Source: Patescibacteria group bacterium UBA6899 (GTDB lineage: Bacteria > Patescibacteriota > Minisyncoccia > Phycocordibacterales > UBA6899). Taken from it: 14,988 nucleotides of DNA. The notes beneath the pieces are model-generated. The model made no database searches. It saw nothing but the letters and a program-made list of their open reading frames with translations, and was not told the origin of the DNA. The position numbers were made by a program, and so were the translations under genes. Shown one piece after another: positions 10,874 through 14,988 of this stretch (the stretch's first letter is position 1; each line of letters starts with the position of its first letter). The stretch covers positions 1 to 14,988 of the forward strand of contig DKBN01000020.1 of the NCBI GenBank assembly GCA_002451235.1. Direction: 5' to 3'.

Positions 10874-13567
10874 ATGCACGAAAGGCACGCATGGTGGTAT
10901 GAGGAGGATGCGAAACACGTCGTCGAGCGCCTGCATTCGAACGCGTCGCGCGGACTCGAAGAGAAGGAAGCAAAACGCAGGGTGAAGGAGTACGGGGAAA
11001 ATGTTCTCGTTGCAAAACGGAAGCAGACGATGCTCGAGCGCACATTCGAGCAGCTGAGGAATCCGCTCGGCGTCATTCTCCTCATCGCCGGAATTGTCAC
11101 GCTCCTGTTACATTCATATGTGGACGCGAGCATCATCTTTGTCGCGCTCCTGGTCAACGTCCTGGTCGGGCTCTATCAGGAAGGACGCGCCGATCGCGCC
11201 TTCGACAAGCTCAAGAGTTCCCAAGATTCGAACGCAATAGTGATCCGCGACGGGGTGAAACGGCTCGTCAAGAGCGCGGAGATCGTGCCTGGGGACCTCC
11301 TCGCGATCGAGGCCGGGGCGAAGATCGCCGCTGACGCACGCGTAATGAGGGCGGGCGAGCTTACTGCCAACGAATCGATCCTTACGGGGGAATGGATGGA
11401 AGTGAGGAAGACCAGTGAGCGATGCGTGGGCCCGTTCATCCCGAGCGAGATCAGAAATATGGTGTTCGCCGGGAGTCTCGCGACCGCAGGGAACGGCCTG
11501 GCGCTCGTGGTCGCGACAGGGAACCGGACCGAGCTCGGACGCATCGCCTCATCCATCGAAGGGAAGGAAGAGGGTGCGACGCCGCTACAGCAGGAGATCG
11601 CCCGCGTCGCGCAGCTGCTCTCCATTCTCATCATCGTATCGCTCGCCCTCATCTTTATCCTCGGTCTCTTTCGCCACGAAGCGCTGTCGGAACTCTTCCT
11701 CATCTCCGTGGCTATCGCGGTCTCTGCGATCCCGGAAGGTCTGCCTGCGGCGGTAACCGTCGGGCTCGCGGTCGGTATGGAAGCGCTCCTCTTACGTGGG
11801 GGGTTAGTGCGGAATCTTCTGGCAGCGGAGACCCTCGGCTCGACCACTGTTATTCTCACCGATAAGACCGGGACGCTCACGAGGGCAGAGATGGAAGTTT
11901 CTCGCATCATCACTTGGCAGAGCCTTGAGGCGGGAGAGAACGTCACATCGATCGATCGAGATGCGGTACACAAGGCGCATGGCGACGAGCGAGACGTCCT
12001 AGAGTTTGCGGTGCTCGCTTCTGATGCCTTCATCGATCCCGCAGATGGTGTCATTCACGGGCGTCCCGTCGAGCGCGCGGTCGTTACCGCCGCGCTTGCC
12101 TCTGGTCTCAACCAAACGATCCTCCTTCAGAATTATCCCCGGCTCGATTTCCTCGCGTTCTCTTCGGCGTCCCGCTTCGCCGCGTCTCTAAATGACATCC
12201 GCGGTATCACGCCGAATCGTTACCATATCTCTGGCGCACCCGAATATCTTCTCGAGCATGCGACCCACATCTATGTCGAAGGAATGCCGCATCCCAAGAC
12301 GTCGCGTATGACTGAACGGTTCCTCGAAGCATTTCGCGCGCGCACAGCGGCAGGAGAGCGGATGATCGGTATCGCAATGAAGGATACCGAGCGAAGCTCG
12401 TTCTCGAGGGAAGAGACGAAAGATACGGTATCGATCCTTCCTGGATGTTCATTCGCAGGATTCATTTCCTTCACTGACCCACTGCGTCCCGATGTGAAAG
12501 AGGCGGTGCGGATGGCTGAGCGTTCCGGAGCCCGCGTCATCATGGCGACCGGGGACAACACGCATACCGCCGTTTCTATCGCGCGCGAGTGCGGTATCTA
12601 CAAGGACGACGACACGACCCTTACCGGAGATGAAATAGCGAAGCTGACCGAGGACGAGCTCGCCAAGGCGCTCAAACACGCGACGGTCCTTTCTCGCATG
12701 CTCCCTGAGTCGAAGCTCAGAGTCGCTCGCTTGCTTCGCGAGCGCGGGGAGATCGTCGCCATGACCGGCGACGGCGTGAACGACGCGCCTGCCCTGAAGG
12801 CAGCGAACATCGGCGTTTCTTTGGGCAGCGGGACAGAAGTTGCGAAGGAGTCCTCAGATCTTGTGCTTCTCAACAACAGTTTTTCCGTCATAGTTTCTGC
12901 GATCGAAGAAGGGAGACGTGTGCGCGATAACCTGAAGAAGATCATCGCTTATTTGCTCTCGACCTCGTTCGGCGAGATCATCGTCGTTGGCGGAGCGATG
13001 CTCGCTTCCGCGCCCATCCCGGTCCTTCCGGCGCAGATCCTGTGGATCAATCTCCTCACGGAAGGAATGCTCAATTTCGCCTATGCCTTCGAACCGAAGG
13101 AACCGGACGTGATGTGGCGGCATCCGCGACGGCACGGCGCGCAGGGTATCGTCTCTTTGGGCATGGTGAAATACATCGTCCTTTGCTCTCTCTCGACCGG
13201 CCTTATCCTCTATCTCTTGTTCTTTACCGCCTACCTTCATCTCGGCTATTCGATCGAAGAGACGCGCGCCCTGATCTTCGTCACGCTTTTCATCTCGGCG
13301 GTCGCCGGCGCGATCTCGATCAAGGACCTCCATATCCCGATCTGGAAGATGCAGCCGTTCTCGAACCGCTATCTTCTCGTGGCGCTCGGGGTTGCTTTTT
13401 TCGGTCTCTTCGTCGCTCTCTCCGTCGGTCCGATCACACGCATCCTCTCGCTCGACTCTCTTCATCCGCTCTCTGGGTTCGCGGTCGGCGTCATCGTATT
13501 CTTGATCGTCTTGTTCGTACATGAGGTGGGGAAGGCACTCTGGTTTGAGCGGCGCAAGGACGCGTGA
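10874..13567 (+). CDS. P-type cation-transporting ATPase, type II (calcium-ATPase-like)
   Basis: 897 aa, a normal length. Order: cation ATPase N-terminal domain (1-70), TM1-2 (about 64-101), actuator domain with TGE (171-173), TM3-4 with PEGLP (287-291), DKTGTLT (330-336; Asp330 is phosphorylated), nucleotide domain with SGAPE, DPLRP, TGD, then MTGDGVNDAP (630-639), and a C-terminal cluster of about six TM helices. PEGLP in TM4 and NLLTE (726-730) in TM6 resemble SERCA/PMCA-type Ca2+ pumps, so export of Ca2+ or a similar divalent ion is likely. Deviations: TGEW instead of TGES, SGAPE instead of KGAPE, and Glu730 where Ca2+ pumps have Asp. No SD; -10-like TAGAAT precedes the ATG by six bases. 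Confidence 0.95.
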   Translation: MHERHAWWYEEDAKHVVERLHSNASRGLEEKEAKRRVKEYGENVLVAKRKQTMLERTFEQLRNPLGVILLIAGIVTLLLHSYVDASIIFVALLVNVLVGLYQEGRADRAFDKLKSSQDSNAIVIRDGVKRLVKSAEIVPGDLLAIEAGAKIAADARVMRAGELTANESILTGEWMEVRKTSERCVGPFIPSEIRNMVFAGSLATAGNGLALVVATGNRTELGRIASSIEGKEEGATPLQQEIARVAQLLSILIIVSLALIFILGLFRHEALSELFLISVAIAVSAIPEGLPAAVTVGLAVGMEALLLRGGLVRNLLAAETLGSTTVILTDKTGTLTRAEMEVSRIITWQSLEAGENVTSIDRDAVHKAHGDERDVLEFAVLASDAFIDPADGVIHGRPVERAVVTAALASGLNQTILLQNYPRLDFLAFSSASRFAASLNDIRGITPNRYHISGAPEYLLEHATHIYVEGMPHPKTSRMTERFLEAFRARTAAGERMIGIAMKDTERSSFSREETKDTVSILPGCSFAGFISFTDPLRPDVKEAVRMAERSGARVIMATGDNTHTAVSIARECGIYKDDDTTLTGDEIAKLTEDELAKALKHATVLSRMLPESKLRVARLLRERGEIVAMTGDGVNDAPALKAANIGVSLGSGTEVAKESSDLVLLNNSFSVIVSAIEEGRRVRDNLKKIIAYLLSTSFGEIIVVGGAMLASAPIPVLPAQILWINLLTEGMLNFAYAFEPKEPDVMWRHPRRHGAQGIVSLGMVKYIVLCSLSTGLILYLLFFTAYLHLGYSIEETRALIFVTLFISAVAGAISIKDLHIPIWKMQPFSNRYLLVALGVAFFGLFVALSVGPITRILSLDSLHPLSGFAVGVIVFLIVLFVHEVGKALWFERRKDA

Positions 13568-13573
13568 TAGGAT
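13545..13573 (+). promoter_or_regulatory. Internal promoter of rmuC at the end of the ATPase gene
   Basis: TTGAGC (13545-13550), a 17-nt spacer, TAGGAT (13568-13573), six bases, ATG. It overlaps the ATPase stop codon and would give a leaderless rmuC mRNA. Confidence 0.5.
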
Positions 13574-13579
13574 TCGCGA

Positions 13580-14671
13580 ATGGATACATTGACCGTCATC
13601 CTCATCCTTGCCCTCGCGGCACTCGTGCTTGCATTCATCTGGACAGTTTCTCGCGCACGCGGGACACCTTCGAGCATCCAAGGAGGTGAATCACTCCTTC
13701 TCCTTCAGCAGCAAATGGCTGAACTTTCGAAATCTCTCGACGCTAAGCTTGGAGAATCGCGCCGAGAGATGACGGACGCCGTCAGAATGCAATTCTCCGA
13801 AAGCCAGAAACTTCTGAGGGAGATCAACGAGTCGATGTCGCGCTCGCTTCTTGACGTCGCGCGCGAGCAGACGAAGACCAACGAAGCGACGCGCCAATTC
13901 ATGACCATCGCGGAACAGCTCGCGAATCTCGAGAAGGTGCTGAAACACCAGAAGCAGCGCGGCAATCTCGGTGAGGCGTCCCTCGAGCTGATCCTCTCCA
14001 ATATCTTGCCGCCGGGGGCGTACCAGATGCAATACGAGTTCAAGAACAAGGAAAAGGTCGACGCGGTCATCATGACGAAAGAGGGGATCATACCGGTCGA
14101 CGCAAAGTTCTCGCTCGATAACTACAGCCGCATCTCGCAGGCGATCGATGACCGGCAGCGCGAAGAACTCGAGAAGGAGTTCAAGAACGACCTCAAGAAA
14201 CGCATCGACGAGACCGCAAAATACGTCCGTCCAGAAGAGGGAACGCTCCCGTTCGCGTTCATGTTCATTCCCGCGGAGGCCATCTACTACGACCTTCTGG
14301 TGAACGAGGTGGGCGCGGTCAAGGTGAACACCCGCAACTTGATAGATTACGCGTATAATGAACGTAAGGTCATCATCGTTTCTCCCACAACGTTTGCGGC
14401 GTATCTTCAATCAGTTTTGTACGGGTTCAAGGCGTTCAAGATCGAGGAAACCGCGAAGGACATCATTAAGCGTGTCGATGAGCTCGGAAAGCACTTGAAG
14501 GCGTACGAAGACTACATGGGGCGTCTCGGCAACTCGCTCTCGACGACCGTGAATCACTACAATGCGGCATACAAGGAATTAGGGAAGGTCGACAAGGATG
14601 TTGCGCGCATCACCGGTGAGGCCCCAGGGTTGGAGCCGAACCAGCTTGAGAGACCAAACGCAAAAGAGTGA
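13580..14671 (+). CDS. rmuC: RmuC family protein (DNA recombination protein RmuC)
   Basis: 363 aa. An N-terminal membrane segment (residues about 3-24) is followed by a long coiled coil (about 40-125) and the RmuC domain. The domain shows QRGNLGEASLELIL (126-139), EKVDAVIMTKEGIIPVDAKF (158-177), where Asp161, Asp174 and Lys176 fit a PD-(D/E)xK nuclease-like core, and FMFIPAEAIYYDLL, SPTTFAAYLQSVLYGFKAFK in the C-terminal half, all typical of RmuC. E. coli RmuC limits inversions at short inverted repeats; its biochemical activity is assumed to be nuclease-like. No SD; a leaderless start from TAGGAT is likely, and read-through from the ATPase gene 12 bases upstream is also possible. Confidence 0.94.
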   Translation: MDTLTVILILALAALVLAFIWTVSRARGTPSSIQGGESLLLLQQQMAELSKSLDAKLGESRREMTDAVRMQFSESQKLLREINESMSRSLLDVAREQTKTNEATRQFMTIAEQLANLEKVLKHQKQRGNLGEASLELILSNILPPGAYQMQYEFKNKEKVDAVIMTKEGIIPVDAKFSLDNYSRISQAIDDRQREELEKEFKNDLKKRIDETAKYVRPEEGTLPFAFMFIPAEAIYYDLLVNEVGAVKVNTRNLIDYAYNERKVIIVSPTTFAAYLQSVLYGFKAFKIEETAKDIIKRVDELGKHLKAYEDYMGRLGNSLSTTVNHYNAAYKELGKVDKDVARITGEAPGLEPNQLERPNAKE

Positions 14672-14683
14672 TGTCGAGAACAA

Positions 14684-14712
14684 TTGACAGTTTTTACTTA
14701 ACGTGTTAGTTT
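14684..14712 (+). promoter_or_regulatory. Strong promoter of the repeat-protein gene at the right edge
   Basis: A perfect TTGACA (14684-14689), a 17-nt spacer, TAGTTT (14707-14712), giving a leader of about 39 nt with AAGGGG (14746-14751) six bases before the ATG at 14758. Confidence 0.7.
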
Positions 14713-14757
14713 TTCCGCTGGAATACTGAACAATTCTCAACCTTGAAGGGGAACGAG

Positions 14758-14988
14758 ATGAAGATGAGAACTGTGTTGACGACCGAGGGGTCGTTCGACG
14801 AGCTTTTGGCTCAAGCAAAGACCGGCGACATGATCGAGCTCGGCACGCATCCGTGCTACGAGTGGAGCGTCGGCCCCGAGGGACTGTACCTCGAGCGTGG
14901 TGGCGAGTTCTTCCACGTCGCTCACGACGGTACCGAACGGTCGCTCGGCACGCATCCGTGCAATAGCTGGTGCGTCGGCCCCGAGGGT
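14758..14988 (+). CDS. Repeat-containing protein of unknown function, 3' end beyond the window
   Basis: The frame is open from ATG 14758 to the last base (77 codons seen). SD AAGGGG and a consensus -35 mark it as a real gene start. The first 26 residues (MKMRTVLTTEGSFDELLAQA, then KTGDMIE) are polar and lack a signal peptide. Then a 35-residue unit starts with LGTHPCYEWSVGPEG, continues with LYLERGGEFFHVAHDGTERS, and begins again with LGTHPCNSWCVGPEG at the window edge. The unit holds conserved Cys, His, Trp and Gly, suggesting small beta-rich repeats. I do not recognise the family. It could be a long tandem-repeat protein or have only two units. Confidence 0.7.
   Translation, partial: MKMRTVLTTEGSFDELLAQAKTGDMIELGTHPCYEWSVGPEGLYLERGGEFFHVAHDGTERSLGTHPCNSWCVGPEG
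14839..14987 (+). repeat. Two copies of a 44-bp direct repeat, 105-bp period, in coding sequence
   Basis: 14839-14882 and 14944-14987 are nearly identical at both ends (CTCGGCACGCATCCGTGC and GCGTCGGCCCCGAGGG) and differ only in the middle. The period of 105 bp equals 35 codons, so the repeat keeps the frame. Confidence 0.8.

Noticed and set aside
12854..13681. Long minus-strand ORF (275 codons) antisense to the ATPase gene
   Set aside because: Highly charged, low-complexity translation in the shadow of a clear P-type ATPase; explained by the codon bias of the real gene.
13691..14410. Minus-strand ORF of 239 codons opposite rmuC
   Set aside because: Antisense to a well-supported RmuC domain; no SD or motif.
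14839..14987. CRISPR-like direct repeats
   Set aside because: Only two copies, 105-bp period divisible by three, lying in an open frame with SD and promoter, and no cas genes: a protein repeat.

Overview
The window (about 15 kb) looks like chromosomal DNA of a compact bacterial genome. Genes are short, tightly packed and switch strand often. Convergent genes overlap at their 3' ends, and small uncharacterised proteins sit between housekeeping genes. Together with a shortened MurF and many genes without a Shine-Dalgarno (SD) site, this suggests a member of the Patescibacteria/CPR (Parcubacteria-like). That placement is inference. UGA is a normal stop in several genes (3773-4297, 4507-4989, CapA, the P-type ATPase, RmuC), so the UGA=Gly code of Gracilibacteria/SR1 does not apply. 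No insertion sequence, prophage, CRISPR array or replication origin was seen.

Layout. 1-2182 (+): end of a peptidoglycan transpeptidase gene, then murF. 2205-2513 (-): small unknown protein. 2612-3148 (+): possible 33-aa membrane peptide, then a YgjP/DUF45 metallopeptidase. 3136-3588 (-): membrane-anchored, repeat-rich unknown protein, convergent and overlapping. 3697-3768 (+): tRNA-Glu(UUC), followed 4 nt later by a TTG-start membrane protein with HEAGH. 4507-5434 (+): two unknown proteins. 5524-7020 (-): a regulator with a receiver-like N-terminus and two OmpR/PhoB-type winged helices. 7129-7553 (-): a broken receiver-like gene. 7611-8642 (-): CapA-family protein. 8721-9275 (+): HAD hydrolase. 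9289-10121 (-): small membrane protein and a YqeY protein. 10240-10812 (+): GGDEF protein. 10874-14671 (+): P-type cation ATPase and RmuC. 14758-end (+): start of a protein with a 35-residue repeat, cut by the window edge.

Two modes of translation start can be read. Seven genes have a strong SD site. Six others (starts at 2612, 2723, 4507, 8642, 10874, 13580) carry a TANNNN -10-like hexamer (five end in T, one in A) exactly 6 nt before the start codon, with a seventh close to this, and little or no SD; these are probably leaderless mRNAs. Several minus-strand terminators have the stop codon inside the hairpin or lie inside the 3' end of the opposing gene.

Most unusual items: the regulator with two winged helices and a receiver that lacks its phospho-aspartate, its broken receiver-like neighbour, the repeat protein at the right edge, and the membrane-protein gene apparently released by tRNA processing.
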